A stretch of 64,000 nt of DNA from an uncultured Lachnospiraceae bacterium (GCA_910587765.1 CAJUNR010000027.1:1-64000); one strand, 5' to 3'. Shown: positions 50,743 through 60,290, numbered from the stretch's first letter. The notes: generated by a model from the letters alone, not told the origin. A program made the numbers and translations.

Positions 50743-50885
50743 GCTCCGTTTCCTCCTGTCTGCATTTTTATTTTCTCTTTTTCTATCGGCTCTTCCGCCT
50801 GTCCAGACGATAGAGATGGTGTCAAACGCTTCTTTTTTGTTGCGGAACTCCCAGTCGCCCGGAGCATCCGCTCTGCCGGCTCCGC

Positions 50886-52214
50886 TCAAAAACAGCCGAA
50901 GAAAATCCGCAGCCGGTATTCCCCTTCCGACACGGCGTTCTCGACGGTTCCCTGATATTTCTCCGCCACCGCCCGGATATTGGAGAGACCGATTCCGTCC
51001 TCCGGTGCGGATTTCAGCTCTTTCGTGCAACTGTTTTCCACGGTCAGCAGATAAAAGCCGCCCTTTTTCCGGCTGGTAATGCAGAGCCGCCTTTCCTCCT
51101 CCGGCAGTTCTGCGCAGGCTCTGACGGCATTGTCCAGCGCGTTGGCCAGAAGGATACACCAGTCCATGTCCGTCACCGCGCTCCGATCCGGAATCATCAG
51201 TTCACATTGAACCTTTATGAACTTCTGCTTCGCCGCCTGAAGCTTGCTCCCCAGCAGGGCGTCGACCGCTGCATTGCCGGTCCGGACCGAGAAGGACAGC
51301 TCCGACGCCGCTTCCTCCAGATGAGACAGGTAGCCGCAGGCCCGCTCCGTCTCCCCGGCCTGCAGAAGCTTTGCCAGTACAGTCAGATGGTTCCTGATAT
51401 CGTGGCGGAACGCGCGGGTCCTGCGCTCGCGCAGAAGCGCCTCCTGCAGGTAGATTTCCTGCTCCGCCGCCTGCTGTTCCAGAAGGCGGACCTTCTGCTC
51501 CGCCTGAAGAATCCCCAGAATTTTCTGATACGCGTACAAAGTCAGCAGCAGACAGGCGCAGGCGAAGATCTGGAGAAACAGGAGTTCGCCGTGCCGGACG
51601 TTCCATGCGGTCACAATCCCGCTGTCTCCGGAATCGATCCGGAGTTCGTCCCCGTACACCATCATCTGTATCGTCCGCACCACCAGAGAGATGAAAAAGA
51701 CCGGCAGCGTGAGCTGCAGAAGCGTCTGCCGGTCGGTGCTCACGATGCTCTGGCGGAAACGGTTGAGGATAAAGACGGACAGCGCGCACACCAGCAGCAG
51801 CCGGAAACACTCTCTTATCGTATCCGAAGGGTGGACCCACCGCTCATGCTCCAGCACAAAGGGCAGCAGAATCCGGTATCCGATCCAACTGGTAATCCCG
51901 CTTCCGACACTTACGACCGATTGGATCAGAACCGCCAGGGTCAGCGACTCCGGCAGCTTTCTTTTCAGCAGAAGACAGCCGCAGACGGCGAGCAGCAGAA
52001 TCTCCATCATAAGCCCCGGGGTTCTCTGCAGATGATAACGGATCTCCGTCATATAGACTCCGGCTGACAGCAAGGTATAGCAAAGCCCCTGCAGCCATCC
52101 AAACCGCACTCTGCAGTATCTGCAGAAAAAAAAGAAGATCGTAAGCGGCAGCAGCACATAGGCAAGAAGACCGGGAACGACCATGTACCACCGGAACCCA
52201 TCCAGCCACTCCAT
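50886..52214 (-). CDS. AgrC/GHKL-type sensor histidine kinase
   Basis: A 442-residue membrane kinase. About six membrane helices fill residues 10-210, then a coiled-coil linker, the phospho-acceptor in FRHDIRNHLTVLAKLLQAGE, the N-box LLANALDNAVRAC and the G-box DGIGLSNIRAVAEKYQG. It is the partner of the LytTR regulator upstream; the gap is one base. Kinases of this class often sense secreted peptides, but no agrB or agrD-like gene is present. Confidence 0.9.
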   Translation of the reverse strand: MEWLDGFRWYMVVPGLLAYVLLPLTIFFFFCRYCRVRFGWLQGLCYTLLSAGVYMTEIRYHLQRTPGLMMEILLLAVCGCLLLKRKLPESLTLAVLIQSVVSVGSGITSWIGYRILLPFVLEHERWVHPSDTIRECFRLLLVCALSVFILNRFRQSIVSTDRQTLLQLTLPVFFISLVVRTIQMMVYGDELRIDSGDSGIVTAWNVRHGELLFLQIFACACLLLTLYAYQKILGILQAEQKVRLLEQQAAEQEIYLQEALLRERRTRAFRHDIRNHLTVLAKLLQAGETERACGYLSHLEEAASELSFSVRTGNAAVDALLGSKLQAAKQKFIKVQCELMIPDRSAVTDMDWCILLANALDNAVRACAELPEEERRLCITSRKKGGFYLLTVENSCTKELKSAPEDGIGLSNIRAVAEKYQGTVENAVSEGEYRLRIFFGCF

Positions 52215-52215
52215 A

Positions 52216-52917
52216 CTACTGTCCCTCCATGTACTCCATCATCTTTTTCATAAAATCGGCGTGACAGCTTCTGGAAACCGGGATCCGTTCTCCGTTTTCC
52301 AGAACGGCGTTCCCGTCCCGATATTCCGACAGATACGCCGGATTGACCAGAAAACTCCGGTGGCAGCGGATAAAATCCGGAGCCGTCTGCTGCTCCGCCT
52401 CCTTGATCTTCCCATAATATGCAATCACTTCGTTCTTTGTATGCACAAACAGCTTCCGGTTGATTACTTCACAGTAACAGATATCGCCGAGCTTCACTTT
52501 CCTGCACCGGTCTCTGGTGCGGATGGACAGATACCGCTCTTCTTTCCGCCGCAGCCGCCTCAGACTGCGTCTCAGGGCGCGCTCCAGACGGAGTTCATCC
52601 ACAGGTTTACACAGGTAATCCATGGCTTCCACCTCAAAGGCGTCCAGCATACATTCTTTCAGCACCGTCACAAAGATCAGCACCCCTTCAAATTCCTTCT
52701 GCCGGAGCCGTTTCGCCAGCTCAATCCCGTCCAGGTTGGGCATCTGAATATCCAGAAAGACCAGATCAAAATCCAGCGGCGTGTACAAAAACTGCACGGC
52801 GTTCGTGTAACAGGTTATCTGAAACGGTTCCTCCCACTGCTCCAGCCGCGAAGCGACCATCCGCTTCAGTCGCTCACACATGACGCTCTCATCATCGCAG
52901 ACCGCGATTCGGATCAT
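52216..52917 (-). CDS. LytTR-type response regulator
   Basis: A 233-residue regulator. Receiver domain with D8/D9 (IAVCDDESVM), phospho-acceptor in LVFLDIQMPNLDGIELA and a conserved lysine (LCKPVDEL). A LytTR DNA-binding domain follows (residues about 130-230; FIRCHRSFLVNPAYLSEY and ENGERIPVSR). It precedes the histidine kinase in the same operon. Confidence 0.94.
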   Translation of the reverse strand: MIRIAVCDDESVMCERLKRMVASRLEQWEEPFQITCYTNAVQFLYTPLDFDLVFLDIQMPNLDGIELAKRLRQKEFEGVLIFVTVLKECMLDAFEVEAMDYLCKPVDELRLERALRRSLRRLRRKEERYLSIRTRDRCRKVKLGDICYCEVINRKLFVHTKNEVIAYYGKIKEAEQQTAPDFIRCHRSFLVNPAYLSEYRDGNAVLENGERIPVSRSCHADFMKKMMEYMEGQ

Positions 52918-53035
52918 TCTGTTTCCTCCTTTCCTGCCGGCGGCATGACAGATTCTGTCTTTTTAACCAACGTCCGTATCTGCGGCGGCAGAAACCGTTC
53001 TGTTGTAAAAGAAGGGGGAAATGTTGCAGAATGCT

Positions 53036-53674
53036 CTATCTCCTCTGTGCCAGCAGCCATGCCATGATGTGCACTGCCTGCTGAAATTCCCCGCTTTGAA
53101 TCAGTTCCTCGATCTCCTCTGCCGTATGTTTGCGGATATTCAGAAATTCGGTCTCGTCCAGGTTCTGCTCGCCTGATTTCCGACAGTTCAGCGCCCGGAA
53201 AACATACGCGTAGTTGTCCGCGATCGTGGCATTTGAGGGCACGGTCAGAAGGTGCTCCCACTCCTTTGATACATAGCCGGTCTCTTCCAGAAGCTCCCTT
53301 CTGGCCGCTTCCAGCGCATCCTCCGACGCGCAGGCGTCTCCCGGTCCATATTCTCTGCCGTCCCTGCGTTCAATTCCGCCGGCGGGAAATTCCGTCGTCA
53401 CCTTCCGGATTCCCTGACGGAACTGCCGGACACAGAGAAAATTCCCGTCTTCGTCGGACGCAACGATCACAACATAATTTCTGCGGCTGTAACTGTAAAA
53501 GGGCGCGCACACACTTCCGTCCGGCATCCGGTAAGAAGACCGCCTGAAATCAATCCACCGGTCCTGCACGATATGCTCCGTGCCGACTTCCTCCCACGCC
53601 AGATCGTGCCCGTCGTCCGCCGCTCTTTCGCCGCCGCGGACGAGATCCGGCAAACCCTTGATTTTCTGATTCAT
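53036..53674 (-). CDS. Nudix hydrolase (ADP-ribose pyrophosphatase type)
   Basis: A 212-residue enzyme with a complete Nudix box, G(5)E(7)REL(L)EETGY, within GDACASEDALEAARRELLEE, and an N-terminal segment typical of ADP-sugar hydrolases (TEFPAGGIERR before the box). It hydrolyses nucleoside diphosphates linked to another group. The ATG at 53674 has GGAG upstream. It lies alone between the LytTR gene and the permease genes. Confidence 0.9.
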   Translation of the reverse strand: MNQKIKGLPDLVRGGERAADDGHDLAWEEVGTEHIVQDRWIDFRRSSYRMPDGSVCAPFYSYSRRNYVVIVASDEDGNFLCVRQFRQGIRKVTTEFPAGGIERRDGREYGPGDACASEDALEAARRELLEETGYVSKEWEHLLTVPSNATIADNYAYVFRALNCRKSGEQNLDETEFLNIRKHTAEEIEELIQSGEFQQAVHIMAWLLAQRR

Positions 53675-53814
53675 AACCTGCTCCTTTCCTCCGGCTCCGC
53701 CTGCATCCGACTCTGCCAAATGCCTCTGAAGCCGGCGCTGTTTCGCTTCTCATCTGATTATACCGCCGGATTTGATGAGCAGGCAATAAAAAACCGGTTT
53801 TTTACCGCATTTTC

Positions 53815-55656
53815 CTACTCTTCCCTCCCTCCGAGCAGTTTCAGCGGCTCTTTCTGCAGATTCCTGCGGATCATGAAAAGCGACAGGAGCGCCGCAGCCG
53901 CCAGTACGCCGGTTCCGGAGACCGCGGACACCGCACCGTTCACGGAAGCATCCGGGAGAATCTCTTCCGTCTCGTTCCCGGACGCCGCAATGATGCCGCT
54001 GCTGTAAAGGGTACTGTAATGTCTGCCGGTCTCCATCCGGCTCACCGTCTCCCCTGAGAGCCAAAAGCCTGCCGCGCTCCCCAGAATGCATCCGGACATG
54101 CAGAGCAGCAGAAGCCCCGCCAGCAAAGAGAGGATACACTGTTTCTTTGCCATCCCCAGAGAACGCTCGATGGCGGTCCTTCGGCACTGCCCGGCAATAA
54201 AGAGGTGACAGAAAAAAGTCAGCACCAGAAGCGCCGTCACGATACCCGCAGCCAGCAGAATTATCGAGAGCCGCCGGATTCCGGCGAGGCTTGCCTGAAG
54301 CTCCGTATACCCTCTGTCATAGAACTGCAGTTCGATTCCTTCCGTCCCCTGTTCTTTCCACAGTGCCTGATATTCCCGGATACTCCCGTTGGGAATCCGA
54401 AAAGATGTATTGGCCGCTTTCATAGGACCGTAGGACGCAATATTATGTTCCTCGCTTTCTGTCACGGAACCGGCCGGAATCAATACTTCGTTGCGCCCGA
54501 GGGCATAATCGCTCGTTCTGGAACTGCCGGGAGACCAGTCATAAATACCGACAACCGTATATTCCGCTTCAAAAAAAGGTTCGTACGCCTTTCCCTCCGC
54601 ATTCAGAAGACCGTACCCCGGCCAGTACAGAAACGAAGCATCCGAAGAGGTGGTTCCGGAATAACTGGCCAGAATCAGGGAGAGCGACAGCGGAGCTCCC
54701 ACGGCAAGCCCGTTGTTGACGGCAAAATGCCGTGAAATCATGCAGACTCTGCGCCCCTCTTCCTGATCTGCCTCTTCCAGCGCCCGGCCTTCGGTCAGGT
54801 AAGCGTCCCCGCGGTAAAAAGGCAGCAGAAGGTTCAGATCACTCACCGGTGTGACCGGAACCGAATGCCACACCCAGTCCAGTGTCCCGGCAAACTCCGT
54901 CCATCTTCTGCCCGCCTCCGTATCGTAGAACCCTTCCGTCACCTCCTCAAAGAACCGTCCTGGCATCGTATCCGGAATCTTATTTCCGGCCGGATCCGTC
55001 TGGTCCGAGGAAAGCGCTCCGGCGGGAATCCACTCATCCGGACCGTCCCCGCTGGTCCGCCATCCATGAGTAGACGCGTCGACCAGATACATCACGTACG
55101 TCTTTCCCGCTTCCAGAAGTCCCGGCTGCGGATTTTGGTGATCGCAGAAGTAAAAATCAATCAGATTCATGGGATAATGGCTGTACAGCACCCTTTTGAG
55201 GCGCATCCTTACCGGACCGGAAGGAATACAGTCTTCATACGGTTCCCCCTCCACAACCACACCCTGATGAAACCCCGTTCTCTCATTCGCCAATTGAAAG
55301 GCCGGGTCATAGGCCACATAGTACGGTCTGCGCTCCGGACCGGACAGATATTCCGCACCGTCCAGTTCCAGTACGGACAGCGGCACTGTCTCTCCGTAAG
55401 TCTTCTCCGTCCGGAATCGATAATCCTGAATCTCCGCATCCCATATCTTTACCCTTTTGACAGATGCCGGTATCTGCTCCGCCGTCCCAATAGTCAGAAA
55501 GACGTCTTCAAAACGTTCCATATTGGCGGACGTCAGCGCGTACATACTTCCGCCCAGAGACAAAAGGAGCACCGCAAAGGTCAGAAGCAGTACAAAAAAG
55601 GCACTGATGCGGCGCATCCGCCAGAGCTGCCTCAGGCTGTATCGGATCATCACCAT
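53815..55656 (-). CDS. FtsX-like ABC permease
   Basis: A 613-residue protein with one N-terminal helix, a very large outside domain (residues 40-470) and three C-terminal helices (SIILLAAGIVTALLVLTFFC, ILSLLAGLLLLCMSGCILGS and a last one near 580). This is the FtsX/MacB-type plan. AMSs of the C-terminal part (ERSLGMAKKQC) fit an ABC permease. No ATPase gene is in the operon. It follows the second permease by nine bases. Confidence 0.78.
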   Translation of the reverse strand: MVMIRYSLRQLWRMRRISAFFVLLLTFAVLLLSLGGSMYALTSANMERFEDVFLTIGTAEQIPASVKRVKIWDAEIQDYRFRTEKTYGETVPLSVLELDGAEYLSGPERRPYYVAYDPAFQLANERTGFHQGVVVEGEPYEDCIPSGPVRMRLKRVLYSHYPMNLIDFYFCDHQNPQPGLLEAGKTYVMYLVDASTHGWRTSGDGPDEWIPAGALSSDQTDPAGNKIPDTMPGRFFEEVTEGFYDTEAGRRWTEFAGTLDWVWHSVPVTPVSDLNLLLPFYRGDAYLTEGRALEEADQEEGRRVCMISRHFAVNNGLAVGAPLSLSLILASYSGTTSSDASFLYWPGYGLLNAEGKAYEPFFEAEYTVVGIYDWSPGSSRTSDYALGRNEVLIPAGSVTESEEHNIASYGPMKAANTSFRIPNGSIREYQALWKEQGTEGIELQFYDRGYTELQASLAGIRRLSIILLAAGIVTALLVLTFFCHLFIAGQCRRTAIERSLGMAKKQCILSLLAGLLLLCMSGCILGSAAGFWLSGETVSRMETGRHYSTLYSSGIIAASGNETEEILPDASVNGAVSAVSGTGVLAAAALLSLFMIRRNLQKEPLKLLGGREE

Positions 55657-55665
55657 TTTTCCACC

Positions 55666-56877
55666 TCAATCCTTCCGTGCGAGAAGCTGCATCACGCCTC
55701 TCCTGCTCATGGAAACAAACGCCGCCAGCATTCCCGGAATACAGCAGCCCATGGACACCGCAGCGACTGCCAGTAACCGCGAACCGCTTTCGGGCACCGC
55801 AGCCCGGGCACACAGCGTCCCCAGGCCGCAGCCTGCGGCAGCCAGCAGCAGATATTCTGCTGAAAACACGAGACCGCTTTTCACCCTTCCGAGTCCCATC
55901 GATCGAAACAGCGCGTACTCCTGCCTGCGGTCCTGGATGAACAAATGTGCGGTCAGATACCCTGCTCCTGCCGTGATAAAGAGAATCAGCGGCAGGAATC
56001 CCCGAAGCAGCGTCAGATTTTCTTCGATTCGTTCCGCCGCTTTGATAAACGACTCATCCCGCACCACAAGCGCATTGCCTTCGTAATGCAGCTCCGCCCC
56101 CACCGACACCGGAAGAAACCCCAGACTGTGCATCTCTTCTTTAAACGCGTTCAGTTCCAGCGGATTTTTTACAACAAAGGAAAACGAATTCGCCAGAAAA
56201 GGATATCCTGCCCGCGCATAACTGTCCCGCACGGCCCCCAGCGGCAGAATCAGTTCCGGATATTCCGCGCCGCCGGCATCGACCATCCCCGCGATCTCAT
56301 ATTCACACTGCTCCAGCGGTTCGCAGAACACCTCATGATAGTCCCCATACCGATAACAGAAAAGATCCAGAACCATCCGGTCGCCGGTCCGATACCCCTT
56401 ATCCTCCAGAAGCGCCCGGTCCGCCAGACATTTCCGTTCATCAGACGCAAGAAAAGCAAGCGTAGTTCCTTCCGGCAGGAAAACATCCTCCGGCCTCAGA
56501 TCCCCCGCTCCTTTCAGACAGTTGACTCCCACGGCTTCCAGCGCCGGAACTCTTTTCCTGTCCCCTGCGCCGGGAGCGCCGATATCCGCCAGAAGCTGGA
56601 CCGACGCCGCCGGCTCCGCCACCGACTCCGACTTCAAAAGCTTCGAGAGCAGCTCCTCCTTAATTTTCAGCCCATGGTCCATGCTCCCGTCCAGGTTGCA
56701 GATCTTCGCGGTCACTTCCATCGCCTCCGGCAGATTCTTCCGCATCTGCTCCAGATCTTCCAGATTGCCCGCATAAAGGTGCAGAAGCAGCACGGACGCC
56801 AGGCAGATCAGCATACACAGCATACTCCTCTGTCCGCAGCGCCTGAGGCTGCGGACCGCCATACGTAGATAAAACAT
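55666..56877 (-). CDS. FtsX-like ABC permease
   Basis: A 403-residue protein with a first helix (MLCMLICLASVLLLHLYAG), a large outside domain, and three C-terminal helices (GFLPLILFITAGAGYLTAHL and two more), with the typical cytoplasmic stretch EYALFRSMGLGRVKSGLV. It pairs with the permease at 53815. It begins directly after the anti-sigma-like gene. Confidence 0.8.
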   Translation of the reverse strand: MFYLRMAVRSLRRCGQRSMLCMLICLASVLLLHLYAGNLEDLEQMRKNLPEAMEVTAKICNLDGSMDHGLKIKEELLSKLLKSESVAEPAASVQLLADIGAPGAGDRKRVPALEAVGVNCLKGAGDLRPEDVFLPEGTTLAFLASDERKCLADRALLEDKGYRTGDRMVLDLFCYRYGDYHEVFCEPLEQCEYEIAGMVDAGGAEYPELILPLGAVRDSYARAGYPFLANSFSFVVKNPLELNAFKEEMHSLGFLPVSVGAELHYEGNALVVRDESFIKAAERIEENLTLLRGFLPLILFITAGAGYLTAHLFIQDRRQEYALFRSMGLGRVKSGLVFSAEYLLLAAAGCGLGTLCARAAVPESGSRLLAVAAVSMGCCIPGMLAAFVSMSRRGVMQLLARKD

Positions 56878-56878
56878 C

Positions 56879-57460
56879 CTACTGCTCTTCCCCCTGCTTT
56901 TTTATCTGCACATAACAGTCGTCATATTCCCTGGTTACCTCAAGGTACACCCGGTCCACCTCCTCCCGGTTCTCATCCAGAATCCGGATGTACATGGAAC
57001 TGCTCATCACATCCGGAAGTTCCTCCGCCTCTTCTTCCCCGCAAACCCGCCAGAAGATGCGCTTCCCCCTGGTACCGATGCAGTCCAGACCGAGTACGAT
57101 GATCTCCTTTTCGTAATAATAATTTTCCGGCAGATCCAGTTCCACCATATAACCGTTCTTTGTCGGATCTTTCTCAAGAAGCACCCGTTCTCCGGGTTCC
57201 AGAGAGAGCCACTGAGCCCCGCCCTTGTCTTTGGCATAGGCCGTAATCTCCCACTCGGGCGCCCGGTGAATTTTTCCGATTGCAGCGGAAAAACCGGCAA
57301 AAAGCAGCGCAGCCGCGCAGGAAGCCGCAAGGCTGCGCCTTACAAACTTCCGGCGTCCGTACCGTTTCTTCTGCTTCCGTTCCAGATCAAGAATCCGCCT
57401 CTGTGCATCCTCCGACAGGGTGATCTTCTCTGCAGCCGCCTGCAAATGTTCAAATTCCAT
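56879..57460 (-). CDS. Anti-sigma-like single-pass membrane protein
   Basis: A 193-residue protein. The N-terminus is cytoplasmic (70 residues, basic), one helix follows (SLAASCAAALLFAGFSAAIG) and a small outside domain ends it. Its start overlaps the sigma factor gene by 11 bases, the arrangement of a sigma/anti-sigma pair. No DUF is recognised. Confidence 0.72.
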   Translation of the reverse strand: MEFEHLQAAAEKITLSEDAQRRILDLERKQKKRYGRRKFVRRSLAASCAAALLFAGFSAAIGKIHRAPEWEITAYAKDKGGAQWLSLEPGERVLLEKDPTKNGYMVELDLPENYYYEKEIIVLGLDCIGTRGKRIFWRVCGEEEAEELPDVMSSSMYIRILDENREEVDRVYLEVTREYDDCYVQIKKQGEEQ

Positions 57461-57953
57461 CCTTATCCGCTCCTTCCTGCTCCATCATCTCTTTAAATTT
57501 TCTCCGCCCCCGCTCCAGCCGCTTCTTCATCGTCCCTTCCGTCACGTTCAGGATCTGCGCGGATTCCCGCACATTGTATCCTATAACATAATACAGAAGT
57601 AGCGCGGCCCGGTAGGTCCGTGGAAGTCTTAAAAGACATTCCATCAGACTGCGGTCTTCGCTGTCCTCGTAACTTTTTGTCAGCTCCGAAAACTCCACCT
57701 GCGGATGCCTTCCCGCAAAGAGCAGCCGGTTTTTGCACAGATTTACCGTCACTCGAATCAGCCAGGCTTTCTCATGGGCCTGATCCCGAAAATCCTTTTG
57801 ATATTCCATATATCGGATCAATGTGTCCTGCACCACGTCTTCCGCGTCATGGGAACTGCCAAGCATGACGACGGCGATCCGGTAAAGCATCCTGCCGTAC
57901 TGAAGGAAAATCTCCTCTGCTCCGCAGCATGTTCTCTTCTCATAAAACTGCAT
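57450..57953 (-). CDS. ECF-type RNA polymerase sigma factor
   Basis: A 167-residue sigma-70 protein. Region 2: GSSHDAEDVVQDTLIRYMEY and AHEKAWLIRVTVNLCKNRLL; region 4: LPRTYRAALLLYYVIGYNVR and ILNVTEGTMKKRLERGRRKF. It heads an operon of anti-sigma-like protein and two permeases, so those permeases are likely its regulon. Confidence 0.93.
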   Translation of the reverse strand: MQFYEKRTCCGAEEIFLQYGRMLYRIAVVMLGSSHDAEDVVQDTLIRYMEYQKDFRDQAHEKAWLIRVTVNLCKNRLLFAGRHPQVEFSELTKSYEDSEDRSLMECLLRLPRTYRAALLLYYVIGYNVRESAQILNVTEGTMKKRLERGRRKFKEMMEQEGADKDGI

Positions 57954-58065
57954 CTTTTCTCACTCCCTGTATATAAAACAAATGATAGCTGGAAAAAGTG
58001 ACAGAAAGATAAAAAAATGATAAAATTTCCCGAACGGGTCCATAATAGTAACAATTCAGACAGAG

Positions 58066-58090
58066 CGTACCGCCGGCGGACGGCGGTACG
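58066..58090 (+). promoter_or_regulatory. Hairpin in the leader of the YyaL-type gene
   Basis: Perfect 9-base arms CGTACCGCC (58066-58074) and GGCGGTACG (58082-58090), 7-base loop, about 30 bases before the ATG at 58123. It could be a repressor site or a leader hairpin. Confidence 0.45.
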
Positions 58091-58122
58091 GCGTCACGGA
58101 ACCGAACGGAAAGGAACGAGCC

Positions 58123-60141
58123 ATGCCAAATCAGTTAAGCAGTCAGAAATCTCCCTATCTTCTCCAGCACGCAAAAAATCCCGTCTGGTGGTATCCCTGG
58201 TGCAGCCAGGCCTTTGAGGCGGCCCGGCAGGAAGAAAAGCCCGTCTTTTTAAGTATCGGCTACTCTACCTGTCACTGGTGCCATGTGATGGCCCGCGAAT
58301 CCTTCGAGGATGAAGAAATCGCCCGCATCCTGAACCGCGCGTTTATCAGCATCAAAGTGGACCGGGAGGAGCGCCCGGATATCGACGCCGTCTATATGTC
58401 CGTCTGCCAGGCTATGACCGGTTCCGGCGGCTGGCCGCTGACCATCCTGATGACGCCAGAGCAGAAACCCTTCTATGCCGGCACCTATCTTCCCAAACGT
58501 TCCCGATACGGTACGCTGGGACTGACCGAACTGCTGCAGAAGACCGAACAGCTCTGGGCAACGCAGAGGGAAAGGCTCTGCCATACAGGCGACGAAATCG
58601 CCGCCTGGCTTATAACGCCGCAGGCGCCCTCCGGGGCCGAGCCTTCCAGAGAACTGATCCGCCGGGGCGTCTCGGAGCTGTCCGCCCGTTTTGACCCCTT
58701 ATGGGGCGGCTTCGGCCCGGCTCCAAAATTTCCCGCGCCTCACAATCTCCTGTTCCTGATGCGCTTCGCCGCTCTCGAACAGAACGGCAACGCCCTGCAG
58801 ATGGCGGTCAAAACGCTGGAAGCCATGGCAAGAGGAGGAATTTACGACCAGATCGGGGGCGGCTTTTCCCGGTATTCCACGGACGAACGATGGCTGATTC
58901 CGCATTTTGAAAAGATGCTCTATGACAATGCCCTGCTCATCCATGCTTACACGGAAGCCTTCCGGCTGACGGAAGAAACGCGCTTTCTGTCGGTAGTGCG
59001 GGAGACGGTCTCCTACGTACTGCGGGAACTGACGGACGAAAAAGGGGGATTTTTCTGCGGACAGGACGCGGACAGCGACGGAATCGAGGGAAAATACTAC
59101 GCTTTCACCCCGGAAGAGATCGTTTCCGTCCTCGGCAGCGACGACGGCGCGGCTTTCTGCCGTTTTTTCGGAATCACGGAAGAAGGAAATTTTGAAGGAA
59201 AAAACATCCCGAACCTGTTGGAACAGAGCGGGACAAAAGACCGGCGCATGCGCGCGCTCTGCGAAAAGCTCTACGCTTACCGGCTTCATCGCGTCTCCCT
59301 CCACCTGGACGACAAGATCCTCACTTCCTGGAACGGGCTGATGACCGCCGCTCTGGCAAAAGCGTCCTTTTTCTGCCGGGAGAACGCCTGGCTGGAAGCT
59401 GCCGAAAAGGCCGCGCGGTTCGCGCTGATGGATCTGTCGGATTCCCGGGGACGGCTGTACGTCCGACACCGCGACGGCGAGGCAGCCGGCACCGGGCATC
59501 TGGAGGATTACGCCTTTCAGGCCTGGGCCCTGCTGGAGTTGTATCAGGTTACCTGGAAAGTCGATTATCTGGACAGGGCCGTCCATCTTGCCGAACAGAT
59601 CATCCGCTGGTTTCCCGACCGGGAGCAGGGCGGATTCTATCTGTACGCCGACGATGCGGAACAACTGATCAGCCGCCCCAAAGAAGCCTGGGACGGCGCG
59701 CTTCCCTCGGGCAATTCGGTCGCGGCGCTCGTCTTTTCTCTGCTTTTCGACCTGACTGGAAAGGAAATCTGGCACACGGAACAGGAACAGCTCCTTCGCT
59801 ACCTCGCCGGAGAGGCAAAGGCGCATCCGTCCGGGCACTGCTTCGCCCTGCTCGCCATGTGCCGCGCCGTCTATCCCTCCGTTCGCCTTCTCTGCGTCTG
59901 TGCAGAGGAGCGGATGCCGGAAGAGGTAAAAGAAGCGCTGTACCGGCATTCACAGCCTGCGCTCACCGTGCTGCTGCTCACTCCCGCCAACCGGGACCGC
60001 CTCGCCCGCACGGCGCCTTTTACGAAGCACTACCCGATCCCGGAAAAAGGCGCGGTCTATTATCTGTGCCGGGAGAACGCCTGCAGCGCCCCCTCCCGGG
60101 ACCTTCAGGCGCTGCTCGCGTCTCTGCGCCCTCCAGGTTAG
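58123..60141 (+). CDS. YyaL/SPATA20-type thioredoxin-domain protein (DUF255)
   Basis: A 672-residue protein, the family's normal length. The N-terminal thioredoxin-like domain has SIGYSTCHWCHVMARESFED (C50-HW-C53), then an (alpha/alpha)6-type domain like N-acylglucosamine 2-epimerases (GGIYDQIGGGFSRYSTDERW, HFEKMLYDNALLIHAYTEAF, GQDADSDGIEGKYYAFTPEE). The function is unproven. It is monocistronic, with a GC-rich hairpin in its leader; an AAAGGAACGAG ribosome site precedes the ATG. Confidence 0.9.
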   Translation: MPNQLSSQKSPYLLQHAKNPVWWYPWCSQAFEAARQEEKPVFLSIGYSTCHWCHVMARESFEDEEIARILNRAFISIKVDREERPDIDAVYMSVCQAMTGSGGWPLTILMTPEQKPFYAGTYLPKRSRYGTLGLTELLQKTEQLWATQRERLCHTGDEIAAWLITPQAPSGAEPSRELIRRGVSELSARFDPLWGGFGPAPKFPAPHNLLFLMRFAALEQNGNALQMAVKTLEAMARGGIYDQIGGGFSRYSTDERWLIPHFEKMLYDNALLIHAYTEAFRLTEETRFLSVVRETVSYVLRELTDEKGGFFCGQDADSDGIEGKYYAFTPEEIVSVLGSDDGAAFCRFFGITEEGNFEGKNIPNLLEQSGTKDRRMRALCEKLYAYRLHRVSLHLDDKILTSWNGLMTAALAKASFFCRENAWLEAAEKAARFALMDLSDSRGRLYVRHRDGEAAGTGHLEDYAFQAWALLELYQVTWKVDYLDRAVHLAEQIIRWFPDREQGGFYLYADDAEQLISRPKEAWDGALPSGNSVAALVFSLLFDLTGKEIWHTEQEQLLRYLAGEAKAHPSGHCFALLAMCRAVYPSVRLLCVCAEERMPEEVKEALYRHSQPALTVLLLTPANRDRLARTAPFTKHYPIPEKGAVYYLCRENACSAPSRDLQALLASLRPPG

Positions 60142-60218
60142 GCACGGGCGCGGTCTAATCGGATGATCTGCCTGCATCGGGCGTTTGGGCGGCAACATAT
60201 AAAAAACAATGTACCCTC

Positions 60219-60275
60219 TTGACAAATGATACTACAGGGAGTAGTCTATATACAAAGACTACTCCCTGTAGTATC
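60219..60275 (+). promoter_or_regulatory. Promoter and operator of the BlaI/BlaR1-type pair
   Basis: TTGACA (60219-60224), 17-base spacer, TAGTCT (60242-60247). A perfect 20-base inverted repeat GATACTACAGGGAGTAGTCT (60228-60247) and 60256-60275 with an 8-base gap covers the spacer and -10. The TACTACA/TGTAGTA ends match BlaI/MecI-type boxes. Confidence 0.85.
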
Positions 60276-60290
60276 ATCAGGAGGAAGAAT

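Noticed and set aside
58699..59949. 416-residue open frame on the minus strand
   Set aside because: Antisense to the YyaL-type gene, which is full length with conserved motifs.
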